DNA of 64,000 nucleotides from Nitrosomonas sp. (GTDB taxonomy: Bacteria > Pseudomonadota > Gammaproteobacteria > Burkholderiales > Nitrosomonadaceae). The stretch spans positions 309,969 to 373,968 of the forward strand of contig JAIETK010000001.1 of assembly GCA_019745325.1 (NCBI GenBank), written 5' to 3'. Position 1 is the first letter of the stretch, and every line of letters starts with the position of its first letter. Positions 15,614 to 24,858 of the stretch are shown here, one piece after another. The translations under genes and the position numbers were made by a program. The notes under the pieces are model-generated. The model ran no database searches. It was not told where the DNA came from and saw only the letters and a list, made by a program, of their open reading frames with translations.

Positions 15614-16586
15614 AAATTTTCTTGGCGACTAGCACACATTCCTCGCCGGAGTTTTTATCGAACAGAAAACGCAGGCTGGCGGCCACTTGAAACCGGAATC
15701 CCCGGATCACATCGCGGACGGTGATACAACCGCTGTCTGTCTGCGGTGCATCCGCCGCTGACCGGCTGCTTTGCCCGATGCCGTATGCGCCGACCGGCGT
15801 CGTCCACGTTTGCACACCGCCGAATCCGGCTTTTTCCGCGAGCTGCATTAAAGTGGTGGAGTTGAACAAGTGCAAATGCCGCGGCGGTTCCAATCCACGC
15901 CAATCCGCACCGAATGTGCGATGGCCGTAACTGGCGGTATTCGGCGTCAGCAATACGATCACGCCGTCTTTTTTGAGCAAGCGGCAGCAAGTTCTCAACA
16001 TTGCCAGCGGATCATGCACATGTTCGATGACATGGCTCATGATAATCGCATCGTAGGGTTCGGCGGCATCCATCGTCTCCAGCAGCCCCAAATGCACGGC
16101 GATCCCGTACTTCTGCCGCACGTGATCCGCCGCCAGCGGATCGACTTCCTGTCCGGCCACTTGCCAGCCCGACTTTTGCATCCGCGCCAAGCGCTTGCCG
16201 TTGCCGCAGCCCACTTCCAGCAACCGCCCCGGCAAGGTCTTATCGAGATAAATGCGTTTGTAGCGGCGGCGTTCCTGGCGCAATCCCAGCAAGATGACGC
16301 TCAGCGGGTGCAACACGCTGCGAACGATGCGCGCTGCGCGCGTGAGCTGCCGATGGCCGCCGTGATCGTGCGTGTAGTAAGTTTGATAGGCTTTGCCGAT
16401 ATCAGCGGCGGTCGGACGGGGATCGAGCCAGACCAAACCGCAGTTGGGCGACCGGCATTGTTTCAGCGTCCATTCACCCGGCGCGCCGAACAACCGGTCG
16501 GTCAGGCGGGGATGCAGCACGTCCCCCGGTTGTCCGCATAAATAACACACCGGGCTTGGTTCTGTATCGATCGGTTCGGGTTGCAT
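15609..16586 (-). CDS. SAM-dependent methyltransferase with N-terminal zinc-binding cysteines
   Basis: I set the start at 16586 (MQPEPIDTEP); the upstream frame overlaps the next gene. Residues 14-20 hold CYLCG and a further Cys pair follows (QCRSPNCGLVWLDPRP), as in the Cys-rich N-terminus of methyltransferases linked to sugar or glycan modification. The SAM domain shows LLEVGCGNGKRLARM and an acidic loop, then IIMSHVIEHVHDP and GVIVLLTPN. It follows the Wzy-like gene with a 5-base gap, so it is probably part of the same operon. The last residues are encoded up to the TIR of the repeat element, which may have trimmed the native C-terminus. Confidence 0.8.
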   Translation of the reverse strand: MQPEPIDTEPSPVCYLCGQPGDVLHPRLTDRLFGAPGEWTLKQCRSPNCGLVWLDPRPTAADIGKAYQTYYTHDHGGHRQLTRAARIVRSVLHPLSVILLGLRQERRRYKRIYLDKTLPGRLLEVGCGNGKRLARMQKSGWQVAGQEVDPLAADHVRQKYGIAVHLGLLETMDAAEPYDAIIMSHVIEHVHDPLAMLRTCCRLLKKDGVIVLLTPNTASYGHRTFGADWRGLEPPRHLHLFNSTTLMQLAEKAGFGGVQTWTTPVGAYGIGQSSRSAADAPQTDSGCITVRDVIRGFRFQVAASLRFLFDKNSGEECVLVAKKIS

Positions 16587-16591
16587 GGCGT

Positions 16592-17791
16592 TCAAGTATC
16601 CGGTTGTTGCCGCTGCCAGGCCATCGCAATGGCGGTAATGCTCAGTAACAGCACCGGCATGCGGCTGAAAATCAGGAAAGCATCGGTTTGCCCGGCTAGT
16701 ATCGCATAACTCACCAAGCCGATACCGAGTACCGCCAAACCGTTCCGGCGGAAGGCTTGGTACCAGCTCCAGTACAATAACAACAAGATCAGCATTCCCG
16801 GTACCCCGATATGCATGCCAATTTCGATCCAATCGTTATGATAATGCGAGGTTTTCTGGAACATCGGCAAATCGCGGTACAGCCCGTCTTTGTATGTCCG
16901 GATCGCGGTATCGAAATAGCGCCCCGGCGCGCCGGTTCCAACACCTGTCCACGGATGCGCCGCAATCGCATGCAAGCCGACATCCCACATCGCCAGACGA
17001 TAACCGAGGCTGGAGCTGAAATTGCCCTGTTGCAGCAACTCGATATCGCCCTGCGCCAGCTTCAACCGCTCCTGAAAAGCCGGGCTGGTATACGCGAAAA
17101 TTCCGGCGGTGATTACAATCGCGATAAAAATCGCGGCAAATTTGCGCAAGTTGATGCGATAGCGCCAATAAACCTGCAACACGATAGCGCCCAGCGTGGC
17201 CAGCAATAGTACCCGGCCGTACTGATGGAATTGAACGTAAATCAACGCGATTGCCAACGCCCATAGCACCAGTTGCAACAGCAGCGACCGGCTCATGCAG
17301 GCAAGGCCGGCCAGTACAATCGCCCCGGTTCCAAGCATGGCCGAGAAACTCAAGTACGACATGTTCAGCGCTTGGATGCCCTGTTCGCCGATCACCAGCC
17401 ATTGATGCACACCCAAGCCCAGCGCCGTCAGATAGCCCGCGATCAAAGCGCCGATTGCCCACGGTAGGCGTTCTTTGGTCAACAGCGCATACAGCGGAAC
17501 CAGCAGCAGCCAGATGAAATACTTTAGCCACTTCAACCGGCCATCCCAAGGTTCGTCGCTCCACATCAAACCGGCCAGCAACCAAAGACACAGCAACAGA
17601 ATCGCTTGCACCAGTGGTTGCTTGAACGCGTGATGCAACCGGTGCAAGCCGCCGTCGGCCAGCCAGGCGACGATCAACAATGGAAAAGCGACGAAGTTCA
17701 ATTCGTTGCGCCAAAGCCCGGTGCAAAATACCACCAGCGCAATGCGGATCAGCCATTCCCGGCGGCTGGCGGTCAGTATCGACGCGCTCAT
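16592..17791 (-). CDS. O-antigen ligase / Wzy polymerase family membrane protein
   Basis: About ten to twelve hydrophobic segments in 399 residues, with a large periplasmic loop before the last helices that contains the family signature (AAHPWTGVGTGAPGRYF ... FQKTSHYHNDWIEIGMHIGVPG). Members either polymerise O-units or transfer finished O-antigen to lipid A-core in the inner membrane; sequence alone does not separate these. The start at 17791 overlaps the upstream glycosyltransferase stop by 4 bases (ATGA), showing operon structure and fixing the start. Confidence 0.85.
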   Translation of the reverse strand: MSASILTASRREWLIRIALVVFCTGLWRNELNFVAFPLLIVAWLADGGLHRLHHAFKQPLVQAILLLCLWLLAGLMWSDEPWDGRLKWLKYFIWLLLVPLYALLTKERLPWAIGALIAGYLTALGLGVHQWLVIGEQGIQALNMSYLSFSAMLGTGAIVLAGLACMSRSLLLQLVLWALAIALIYVQFHQYGRVLLLATLGAIVLQVYWRYRINLRKFAAIFIAIVITAGIFAYTSPAFQERLKLAQGDIELLQQGNFSSSLGYRLAMWDVGLHAIAAHPWTGVGTGAPGRYFDTAIRTYKDGLYRDLPMFQKTSHYHNDWIEIGMHIGVPGMLILLLLYWSWYQAFRRNGLAVLGIGLVSYAILAGQTDAFLIFSRMPVLLLSITAIAMAWQRQQPDT

Positions 17792-18792
17792 TGCCACCGG
17801 CGTATGGCCAATCCGCGCAAACGGCCAAACACCGCCAGCAACGCCCGCGCCCACAGGGCAACAGGCGGCAACAGCCAGATCGCGGTAATGCGTTTATCTT
17901 CGCGCGACCAGCCGCGCAACAGGATTTTCAACAATCCTCGCAAACTGAGTTCGCTATTCAGCATTTGTAAGCAAGATAATTTTTCTAACCGGTTCGGTGT
18001 CAGCCAATGCAGGCGGCCGCCCTGACGCATCACTTGCTCGATCGCGTCAGTCAATTCAGCCGGTGCCGCCATCCCCGACACCACCAGCACATTTTGCCGG
18101 GCCAGCGGGTAACGCGAGAAATACAAGTTGCGATTGCGTTCTACCAGTTCCCGGTACGCTTTGCCGCGGCCGAACGACGCGCCGGTTTTATGCTGCACCA
18201 CCGCCTCCGGGTGCAACCCCATGCGCCAGCCCTGCTGATCCAAGCGGCGTCCAAGGTCGGTATCCTCGTAATAACCGCGGCCAAACTGCGGATCGAAGCC
18301 ACCCAGCGCTTGAAAAACCGTGCGGCGGATCAGGAAACCGTAGCCTCTGAAGCGGTAAGTCGTAAGGTAGCCGCCGGGTTGCCGTTGATACCGATTGATT
18401 TTTTCCTGCGGCATCGCCGTTTCACTCGGACTGATCACCGCCAGCCGGGGATCGGCTGCCAATGCGGCGCACAGCAACGGCAGGAAATTCCCGCTCATCT
18501 CGAGATCGGAATTGAGCACCAGCACCAGTTCGGCGTCCGAGCGCGATACCGCGTCATTGACCGATTTACCGAAACCTTGATTGACCGGCGCGTGAAAAAC
18601 TTTCACTTGCGGATACGGTAAACGATCAAGCATGATCCGCGTTTCTTCGGCGGATGCGTCGTTCTGGATATGGATGGTACGGATCGATGGACTGAGGTGA
18701 GTGACGACGGAATCGATGCAGCGCCGGGTTAATTCCGGCGCATTGTAGACGGGAATGACAACGTCGATGATGGGAGCAATGCGATCACTCAT
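17788..18792 (-). CDS. Family 2 glycosyltransferase
   Basis: A 334-residue GT-A enzyme of the rhamnosyltransferase-like GT2 group: VDVVIPVYNAPELTRRCIDS, then QNDASAEETR, NQGFGKSVNDAV, the metal-binding LVLNSDLEM, and the acceptor-side GGFDPQFGRGYYEDTDLGRR with catalytic ED. A C-terminal extension of ~100 residues includes a hydrophobic, probably membrane-associated segment (AIWLLPPVALWARALLAVFG). It adds a sugar from a nucleotide donor to a lipid-linked glycan at the cytoplasmic face; the linkage is unknown. It is the first gene of a minus-strand unit with the Wzy-like and methyltransferase genes. Confidence 0.87.
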   Translation of the reverse strand: MSDRIAPIIDVVIPVYNAPELTRRCIDSVVTHLSPSIRTIHIQNDASAEETRIMLDRLPYPQVKVFHAPVNQGFGKSVNDAVSRSDAELVLVLNSDLEMSGNFLPLLCAALAADPRLAVISPSETAMPQEKINRYQRQPGGYLTTYRFRGYGFLIRRTVFQALGGFDPQFGRGYYEDTDLGRRLDQQGWRMGLHPEAVVQHKTGASFGRGKAYRELVERNRNLYFSRYPLARQNVLVVSGMAAPAELTDAIEQVMRQGGRLHWLTPNRLEKLSCLQMLNSELSLRGLLKILLRGWSREDKRITAIWLLPPVALWARALLAVFGRLRGLAIRRWQ

Positions 18793-18795
18793 CGG

Positions 18796-19079
18796 TTAGC
18801 CTAAAAATTCATAGAGACCTTTGCACGGTTACTGCGCGGCACGATAATTGCGTTAAAAATTCGCGAAAAATGCTCATTTACCTCATGTAAACTCCGCTTT
18901 TTCGCAAATTTTTGCCTTATTCTCGTACCGCTCATGACACCGTGCAAAGGTCTCTCATATTTCGTCACAATACATCGTTGCTCACAAAAATTATTTCCTT
19001 ACAGATCATTTATATGCTGCGTCAATATTTTTTGTTCCCGCCTTGTCTTGTTTAAAACTCTGAATTTTTAAAGGTGCCC
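18796..19079. mobile_element. Family 1 miniature element, copy interrupted by another element
   Basis: Sequence outside 18814-18954 matches the reverse complement of the 15465-15613 element (TAAAAATTCAT ... ATTTCGTCACAATAC ... AAACTCTGAATTTTTAAAGGTGCCC). The right end lies 6 bases from the stop of the FkbM-type gene. It fills most of the gap between two divergently ordered blocks. Confidence 0.8.
18814..18954. mobile_element. Miniature inverted-repeat element, family 2, nested
   Basis: The ends GAGACCTTTGCACGG and CCGTGCAAAGGTCTC are perfect 15-bp inverted repeats around a palindromic core (TTACCTCATGTAA) with no ORF, 141 bases long. TCATA occurs directly on both sides (18809-18813 and 18955-18959), a candidate 5-bp target duplication; if the outer base pair A/T belongs to the TIR, the duplication would be CAT. 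The GAGACCTTTGCA terminus resembles that of IS5-family elements, so it may be mobilised by such a transposase. Confidence 0.85.
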
Positions 19080-19085
19080 GGCAAA

Positions 19086-19850
19086 TCAGGCTCTGCCGAA
19101 AATCAAGTAAGTTTCACCCCAGTTCTTCGACGGCCGCTGCGTAACCACCAGACCGGCTTGTTGCATCAATGCGACAGCTTTATCTTGTTCGGTCGCGGTG
19201 CCGAGTTCGATGATGACCGATTTCAATGCCGGATTTGCCAGCACGGCGGCCGCGCCTTCGAGGATCGGGATTTCGATGCCGTCGACATCGATTTTCATGT
19301 AATTCGGATACGGAAAACCCCATTTCGCGCATAAGTCATCCAAGGTCACGCCGAACATGCCTTGCACATGCGTGGCCGCCATTTTCATGTTTTCCAGATC
19401 TTCATGCCCGAACTGCGAACGGTTGCCGCCGGGGATGAATTTGGGAATATACAATTTGGAAAATTCGGTTTTTCCGGAAACCGCGACGCAGTAGGACAAA
19501 ATATGCTCGCTGAGATTATTCAGGTAGATATTTTTGTTGAGCGCGTAGTAATTATTGCTTTGCGGTTCGAACGCGAAAGTTTTCACCTGATTGCCGTATT
19601 TTCTCGCCGGATACAGCGAATACTGGCCGATATTGGCGCCGATATCGAAATAATTCGAGCCCGGCTCAAAGCTATCCAGCCAATCGAGAGTATCGGGTTC
19701 TTTCTTGGAATAAGTCCGGGCGCGGTTGAGCGTGCGCAGGTGATCGACGGAAATGCGCAAATGTTGGCCTCTGACCGTGACATCGGTATAGCCGCCTTTT
19801 AGTTTGTAAGCCGCCACTACCAGCTCGTTTAAAATATCTTTTATACGCAT
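19086..19850 (-). CDS. FkbM-family methyltransferase
   Basis: 254 residues with the FkbM signatures SNYFDIGANIGQYSLYPA, FAFEPQSNNYYALNKNI, KIDVDGIEIPILEGA and ELG near the end. Enzymes of this family O-methylate sugars or secondary metabolites with SAM. Its position among glycosyltransferase genes points to glycan decoration. The start at 19850 gives the usual length. Confidence 0.87.
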   Translation of the reverse strand: MRIKDILNELVVAAYKLKGGYTDVTVRGQHLRISVDHLRTLNRARTYSKKEPDTLDWLDSFEPGSNYFDIGANIGQYSLYPARKYGNQVKTFAFEPQSNNYYALNKNIYLNNLSEHILSYCVAVSGKTEFSKLYIPKFIPGGNRSQFGHEDLENMKMAATHVQGMFGVTLDDLCAKWGFPYPNYMKIDVDGIEIPILEGAAAVLANPALKSVIIELGTATEQDKAVALMQQAGLVVTQRPSKNWGETYLIFGRA

Positions 19851-19920
19851 TTCATCGCCTCATGATTGTGACGGCCTGCTAGCAGGTAAAATTTGCGCCG
19901 GTTTGGTCAAGGAAGACGCA

Positions 19921-21186
19921 TCAGCCCGCTGCTTGTTCCAACAGCGTCACGTAACGCGGCAGCACGTTGGCATCCGGATAATCCAGCATTTCTCTCAAGA
20001 AATGTTGCCGGTGCTCTTCGATATAGAAAGCATCCGTTCCGTTAGTTAAAAAACCGTTAATTTTCTCGTACACATCGTCGCGGCATTTCAGTTCCGTTTC
20101 CGGCATGTAATAAGCCACGGCCGAACGCGCGGCGATCAGGTAATCAGCGGCCAAAACCGGTTTTTTCGCGCGAACTGCTTCAAACACCACGGACGTGGCC
20201 AAATCGATAATGACATCGGCCCAGTTCATTAAGTGTACCGAATGCGCATCGTCACTGGCGACGCGGACATTCGGCAATTTTTTGATGGAACTGTCGGTTG
20301 TCAGCGATTGTTTCCAGCCGCTGCGGGTGTGCGGTTTTATGATCAATTCCACATCGGGAAACTCGGCGATCAGATGCACGACTTCGCTCACTTCTTCCCA
20401 GAACGTGGTGAAGTTCGCTTTGCGCAGGAACATGACGATTTTCAAGCGGCTATCGGAGCGCACCAGCGGCGACGGCGGCATCAAACCGGATAGAATCTTC
20501 AACCACTCCTCGCAATAGCGGGGCGAACCCAATACGGCCAGTTGGCTTTCGTTCATAAAAGGACGGAAACGTACCGAGCATAACTCGTTAGGCACGACCA
20601 CCCGGTCGAAGATGGTTGCCGCCGAGAATGTAACATCGGGTTCGACGCGCCGCTCGCCGCGGCGGATCAGTTGGCTGTAGTGCGGGCTGTCGCCGTGCGG
20701 CAACGATATCGTGCCGAATCCGCGGTGCCGGGCGATCGCTACGACCACTTCCACCCATTCGACGCAGATCACCGAATTACGCTCGATCCAATCGAACGCA
20801 ACGACACCTTTGGTATCGTCGCCGAAGCAGCGGTTCAGCAGAAATTCGGCGGTATGCCGCCACAACGGTTCCCGCTGGCGTTCGTCGAAGCGCTCGGCAA
20901 GTTTCTCGGCGATTCTGCCGATCACTTTGATGCGCCGGACATTGCGCGTCAGCATCAGCATTTGCAGGCGCCATTTGACATACTCGACCAGTGGAAACAG
21001 TTCTTTTATATGCGCCACGCGCACGCCTTGCAGTTGACTCAAATATTTAACGCGGAAATCTCGGCGGAATTGCGTCGAGCCGATCAACACTACATCGCAT
21101 TGATGGCCGGAACTGGTCCATTTGTAAATGACCGGGGTCACATGATCGATATCGTTATAGTGACGTAGAAAAAAAAGCGCTTTCAT
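19921..21186 (-). CDS. CDP-glycerol-glycerophosphotransferase-like / GT-B capsule protein
   Basis: 421 residues with a GT-B-like layout. The N-terminal half (ALFFLRHYNDIDHVTPVI ... FGTISLPHGDSPHYSQL) is followed by a C-terminal half with VELIIKPHTRSGWKQS, NVRVASDD and a donor-site motif WADVIIDLATSVVFEAVRAKKPVL. The HGD, KPHTR and D..TS motifs are typical of CDP-glycerol:poly(glycerophosphate) transferases and related capsule/Kdo-type transferases, which act at the inner membrane. The donor is not identifiable. It starts a minus-strand gene pair with the FkbM gene, divergent from the ulosonic-acid operon. Confidence 0.7.
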   Translation of the reverse strand: MKALFFLRHYNDIDHVTPVIYKWTSSGHQCDVVLIGSTQFRRDFRVKYLSQLQGVRVAHIKELFPLVEYVKWRLQMLMLTRNVRRIKVIGRIAEKLAERFDERQREPLWRHTAEFLLNRCFGDDTKGVVAFDWIERNSVICVEWVEVVVAIARHRGFGTISLPHGDSPHYSQLIRRGERRVEPDVTFSAATIFDRVVVPNELCSVRFRPFMNESQLAVLGSPRYCEEWLKILSGLMPPSPLVRSDSRLKIVMFLRKANFTTFWEEVSEVVHLIAEFPDVELIIKPHTRSGWKQSLTTDSSIKKLPNVRVASDDAHSVHLMNWADVIIDLATSVVFEAVRAKKPVLAADYLIAARSAVAYYMPETELKCRDDVYEKINGFLTNGTDAFYIEEHRQHFLREMLDYPDANVLPRYVTLLEQAAG

Positions 21187-21462
21187 GACTGTGTTTCGGC
21201 GGCAATGATATTCAGGAAACGCAACATCGCAAGTTTTTCTCTCGATTAAACAGTAGATTCTGTGAAGCGCGCCATTTTACTCTGGCAACCTCGCAATTAC
21301 CAGCGGCGCAGCGATGGGCCGCTGCAAAAAAAATGACAGATGTAACAAATCCGTAAAATTTAACAATAAATATTGCTCAGGGTAGTGGAAAAACCTGATA
21401 ATCAACACATCGATTTTGATCTCAGTTTTTTATCCAACCATTCACTCAGCATACAAATTTTC

Positions 21463-22212
21463 ATGAAAACCATCGCTGTTATTCCCGCCCGCATGGGCTC
21501 ATCCCGTTTCCCGGGTAAACCGGTCGCAAAAATCCTCGGCCGTCCGATGATCGAGCATATTTATAAACGTGTCGCCATGAGTCAATCCATCGACGCCACC
21601 TATATCGCCACCTGTGACGAAGAAATCCGTGAGATTGCAGAAGGTTTCGGCGCTAAAGTGATCATGACCGCCGACACCCACGAACGCGCCAGCGACCGCG
21701 TCGCCGAAGCGGTGGCCAATCTCGACGCGGACTTGATCGTGATGGTGCAAGGCGACGAACCGATGACGCATCCGGACATGGTTGATACCGCCGTGGCGCC
21801 GTTCAAGCACGATCCGAGCCTGGGTTGCGTCAATCTGGTCAAAAAAATCGACCACGAAGCGGACTATCTCGATGTCAACACCATCAAGGTGGTGATGGAT
21901 CAAAAAGGCAACGCGCTGTATATGTCGCGCCGCCCGATTCCGACACTGGCCAAAAGCGGCTTTGCCGATACCGCAGCGTACAAGCAAGTGTGCATCATCC
22001 CGTTCCGTCGCGATCTGTTGTTTCAATATACCCGCCTGACGCCGACGCCTTTGGAACAGCTTGAGTCGATCGACATGCTGCGTTTGCTCGAACACGGCTT
22101 GCCGGTCAGAATGGTGCATACCGAATACAACACCCAAGCGGTCGATACCACCGCCGATCTGCAGCGCGTCGAGAAGCTGATGGCATCCGATCCGTTGCTG
22201 TCTCACTATTAG
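21463..22212 (+). CDS. KdsB-like CMP-ketosugar cytidylyltransferase
   Basis: 249 residues from the ATG at 21463 (MKTIAVIPARMGSSRFPGKP). The signature IPARMGSSRFPGKP, then the VMVQGDEP metal site and VDTTADLQRVE near the C-terminus are those of CMP-Kdo synthetase (KdsB). The enzyme would activate a 3-deoxy-ulosonic acid with CTP. It opens a plus-strand operon with an aldolase, dehydrogenase, epimerase and phosphatase, so it may serve a special sugar rather than core Kdo. Whether a separate housekeeping kdsB exists elsewhere cannot be told here. Confidence 0.85.
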   Translation: MKTIAVIPARMGSSRFPGKPVAKILGRPMIEHIYKRVAMSQSIDATYIATCDEEIREIAEGFGAKVIMTADTHERASDRVAEAVANLDADLIVMVQGDEPMTHPDMVDTAVAPFKHDPSLGCVNLVKKIDHEADYLDVNTIKVVMDQKGNALYMSRRPIPTLAKSGFADTAAYKQVCIIPFRRDLLFQYTRLTPTPLEQLESIDMLRLLEHGLPVRMVHTEYNTQAVDTTADLQRVEKLMASDPLLSHY

Positions 22213-22226
22213 AACCGGGAACCGTC

Positions 22227-22994
22227 ATGTCATTAAAAGCACAATTGAACCGGTCTGAACTGACCATTGGTTCGTGGGTCACGTTGGGGCATCCGTCCAT
22301 CGCCGAGATCATGGCATCCGCCGGTTTCGACTGGCTGGTGCTGGATATGGAGCACAGTGTGTTGGAGCTGAGTGAAGTGCAAGCCATTATTCAGGTGCTC
22401 GACGCTAAACAATGTCCGGCGATCGTGCGGCTGACTTCGAATCATCCCGATCAGATCAAACGCGTCATGGATGCCGGCGCGACCGGCGTGATGGTGCCGA
22501 TGATCAAATCCGCCGCCGATGCCAAAGCCGCAGTCGACGGCGTGTATTATCCGCCGCGCGGGCAACGCGGCGTCGGATTGGCGCGCGCGCAAGGTTACGG
22601 TGCGAGTTTTCCGGCTTATCGCGCCTGGCTGGAAGACAATGCGGTGATCGTCGTGATGATCGAGCATGTCGATGCGGTTCAGGCCATTGATGAGATTCTG
22701 GCGGTTCCCGGTATCGATGCCTATATCATCGGTCCGTACGATTTATCCGGCTCGATGGGGCGTCCCGGCGACTTGAATCACCCGGATGTGCAAGCCGCGA
22801 TCGCGCAAGTGCTCGAAGCCGGACGCCGTGCCGGTAAGCCGGGTGGCATTCACGTTATCGAACCCGACCCGCAAGCCTTGCAGCAGCGCATCGAAGCAGG
22901 TTTCAACTTCCTCGGCTACGCGCTGGATATCCGCATTCTCGATTCCATTTGCCGCAGCCATTTACAAAGCATCCGTGCAACCTTGAAAAAATAA
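22227..22994 (+). CDS. HpcH/HpaI-family pyruvate-dependent class II aldolase
   Basis: 255 residues with all family marks: IGSWVTLGHPSIAEIMASAG, WLVLDMEHSVL, IVRLTSNHPDQIKRVMDAGATGVMVPM, and VMIEHVDAVQAIDEILAVPG followed by YIIGPYDLSGSMG with the metal-ligand acidic residues. These enzymes use a divalent metal to join or split pyruvate and an aldehyde. Placed between a CMP-ketosugar synthetase and a 2-hydroxyacid dehydrogenase, it most likely builds (or breaks) a 3-deoxy-ulosonate. The stop overlaps the next ATG (TAATG). Confidence 0.88.
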   Translation: MSLKAQLNRSELTIGSWVTLGHPSIAEIMASAGFDWLVLDMEHSVLELSEVQAIIQVLDAKQCPAIVRLTSNHPDQIKRVMDAGATGVMVPMIKSAADAKAAVDGVYYPPRGQRGVGLARAQGYGASFPAYRAWLEDNAVIVVMIEHVDAVQAIDEILAVPGIDAYIIGPYDLSGSMGRPGDLNHPDVQAAIAQVLEAGRRAGKPGGIHVIEPDPQALQQRIEAGFNFLGYALDIRILDSICRSHLQSIRATLKK

Positions 22995-23926
22995 TGAAGA
23001 CACTGGTTATTTCCACTTCGTCGTTCGACATCGACCGCAATCCGCCGCTGCAGCAATTGCTGCAGAAAGGCTTTCAAATTGTCACCAACCCGCACAAGCG
23101 CAAACTCACCGAAGATGAAATCATCGAATTACTGAGCAACGGCGCCGCCGGTTTAATCGCCGGCATCGAACCGCTGACCGCGCGAGTGTTCCAGGCATCG
23201 CCGCAACTGAAAGTTGTTTCCCGCTGCGGCGCCGGATTGGATAGCGTCGACCTCAACGCCGCCAAGCAGCACGGCATTCGCGTGCTGAACACGCCGGAAG
23301 CGCCGGCGCAGGCGGTGGCGGAATTGACGATGGCATTCATTTTAAATCTGTTGCGCCAAACCGCTGTCATCGACCGCGCGGTCCGCAACAAGGAATGGCC
23401 GCGCACGCAAGGCCGCTTGCTGGCGGCGCAAACCGTCGGCATTGTCGGCCTGGGCCATATCGGCCGCCGCGTCGCGCGGCTTTGCCAAGCGTTTGAAGCC
23501 AACGTGATCGCGCACGATCCGTTCGCGTCGCAAGTGCCGGATGGCGTGAAGCTGGCGCCGTTGGACCAACTGCTGGCCAGTGCCGACATCATCACGTTGC
23601 ATCTGCCGTATTCCGCCGATAGCCATCATCTGCTCAATGCCAAAGCGTTCGCGGCAATGAAGCCCGAAGCGATCGTCATCAACGCCGCGCGCGGCGGATT
23701 GGTCGACGAAGACGCGCTCGCCGATGCGTTGAAATCCGGCAAGGTCAGTGCGGCGGCGCTCGACGTGTTTGAACAGGAACCGTATCAAGGCCCGCTGCTT
23801 GAATTCGATCATATCACCCTGACATCGCATGTCGGATCGCTGGCCCGGGAATCGCGTCAGCGGATGGAAATCGAGGCGGCGGATAACTTATTGCAAGGAC
23901 TCATTCAAACAGGCGTCATCTCATGA
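22994..23926 (+). CDS. D-isomer 2-hydroxyacid dehydrogenase
   Basis: 310 residues; the start at 22994 is fixed by a 1-base overlap with the aldolase stop. It shows the NAD-binding motif VGIVGLGHIGRRVARL, the catalytic Arg region NAARGGLVDEDAL, the Glu region DVFEQEP and the active-site His in LTSHVGS. It is related to phosphoglycerate dehydrogenase but lacks the C-terminal ACT domain. It probably oxidises or reduces a sugar acid or phosphosugar acid in the pathway encoded by its neighbours; the substrate is unknown. Confidence 0.87.
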   Translation: MKTLVISTSSFDIDRNPPLQQLLQKGFQIVTNPHKRKLTEDEIIELLSNGAAGLIAGIEPLTARVFQASPQLKVVSRCGAGLDSVDLNAAKQHGIRVLNTPEAPAQAVAELTMAFILNLLRQTAVIDRAVRNKEWPRTQGRLLAAQTVGIVGLGHIGRRVARLCQAFEANVIAHDPFASQVPDGVKLAPLDQLLASADIITLHLPYSADSHHLLNAKAFAAMKPEAIVINAARGGLVDEDALADALKSGKVSAAALDVFEQEPYQGPLLEFDHITLTSHVGSLARESRQRMEIEAADNLLQGLIQTGVIS

Positions 23927-24855
23927 CAGCAATTTCCAATGAAAAAGTAGTCGTATACGGCGCCAGCGGTTTTCTCGGCAGCCATGTCGCCGATGCCTTG
24001 ACGGCGGCCGGTTATCAGGTGCGGTTGTTCGACCGGGTGGCGTCGCCGTTTCTGAAAGGCAATCAGGAAATGATCGTCGGCGACATCATGGATCTCGAGC
24101 AGGTTATCGAAGCTGCCAAAGGCACTTCGATCGTGTATAACTTTGCTGCCATTGCCGACATCGACGAAGCGCACGACAAGCCGATTCCGACCGCGACCAT
24201 CAACGTGCTCGGCAACATGCACGCGCTCGAAGCCGCACGCATCGCCGGTGCTCGCCGCTTTGTGTTCGCCAGCACGGTTTACGTGTATTCCGAATCCGGT
24301 TCGTTTTACCGCGCCAGCAAGCAAGCCGCGGAACGTTTCACCGAAACCTATTTTGACCGCTACGGACTGGAATACAACATTCTGCGCTACGGTTCGTTGT
24401 ACGGCCGCCGCTCCGACCGCCGCAACGGCATTTACCGCATGCTGCGCGAAGCGGTGGAACAACATTCGATTACCTACAAAGGCAGCGGCGAAGCGATGCG
24501 CGAATACATTCACGTCGAAGACGCCGCGCGCATGAGCGTGCAAGTGCTGGCGCCGGAATTCGCCAACCGCCACCTGATTCTGACCGGTCAGGAAAAATTG
24601 CGCATCCGCGACGTGATGACGATGATTTCGGAAATGATGCCGTGGCCGGTGGAACTGCATTTTGACGAAGCCAACACCGTGCATCATTACAAAATCACGC
24701 CGTATGCGTTTCAGCCGCGCATCGGCCGTAAGCTGGTGCTGAACGAACATGTCGACCTCGGCCAAGGCTTGCTCGATTGCCTGCGTGAAATCCATCAGGA
24801 TCTGCATGTGGGAAACGACGATGCCACGCCGGCAACGCCGGATAATCGCGCATAA
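23923..24855 (+). CDS. NAD-dependent sugar epimerase/dehydratase (extended SDR)
   Basis: 310 residues overlapping the previous stop by 4 bases (ATGA). The Rossmann motif VVYGASGFLGSHVADAL, NFAAIADIDEAHDKP, the catalytic FYRASKQAAE (Tyr-x3-Lys) and REYIHVEDAARMSV identify an extended SDR that acts on nucleotide sugars. It may supply the precursor sugar for the aldolase or modify the CMP-activated product. Confidence 0.87.
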   Translation: MTAISNEKVVVYGASGFLGSHVADALTAAGYQVRLFDRVASPFLKGNQEMIVGDIMDLEQVIEAAKGTSIVYNFAAIADIDEAHDKPIPTATINVLGNMHALEAARIAGARRFVFASTVYVYSESGSFYRASKQAAERFTETYFDRYGLEYNILRYGSLYGRRSDRRNGIYRMLREAVEQHSITYKGSGEAMREYIHVEDAARMSVQVLAPEFANRHLILTGQEKLRIRDVMTMISEMMPWPVELHFDEANTVHHYKITPYAFQPRIGRKLVLNEHVDLGQGLLDCLREIHQDLHVGNDDATPATPDNRA

Positions 24856-24858
24856 CCC

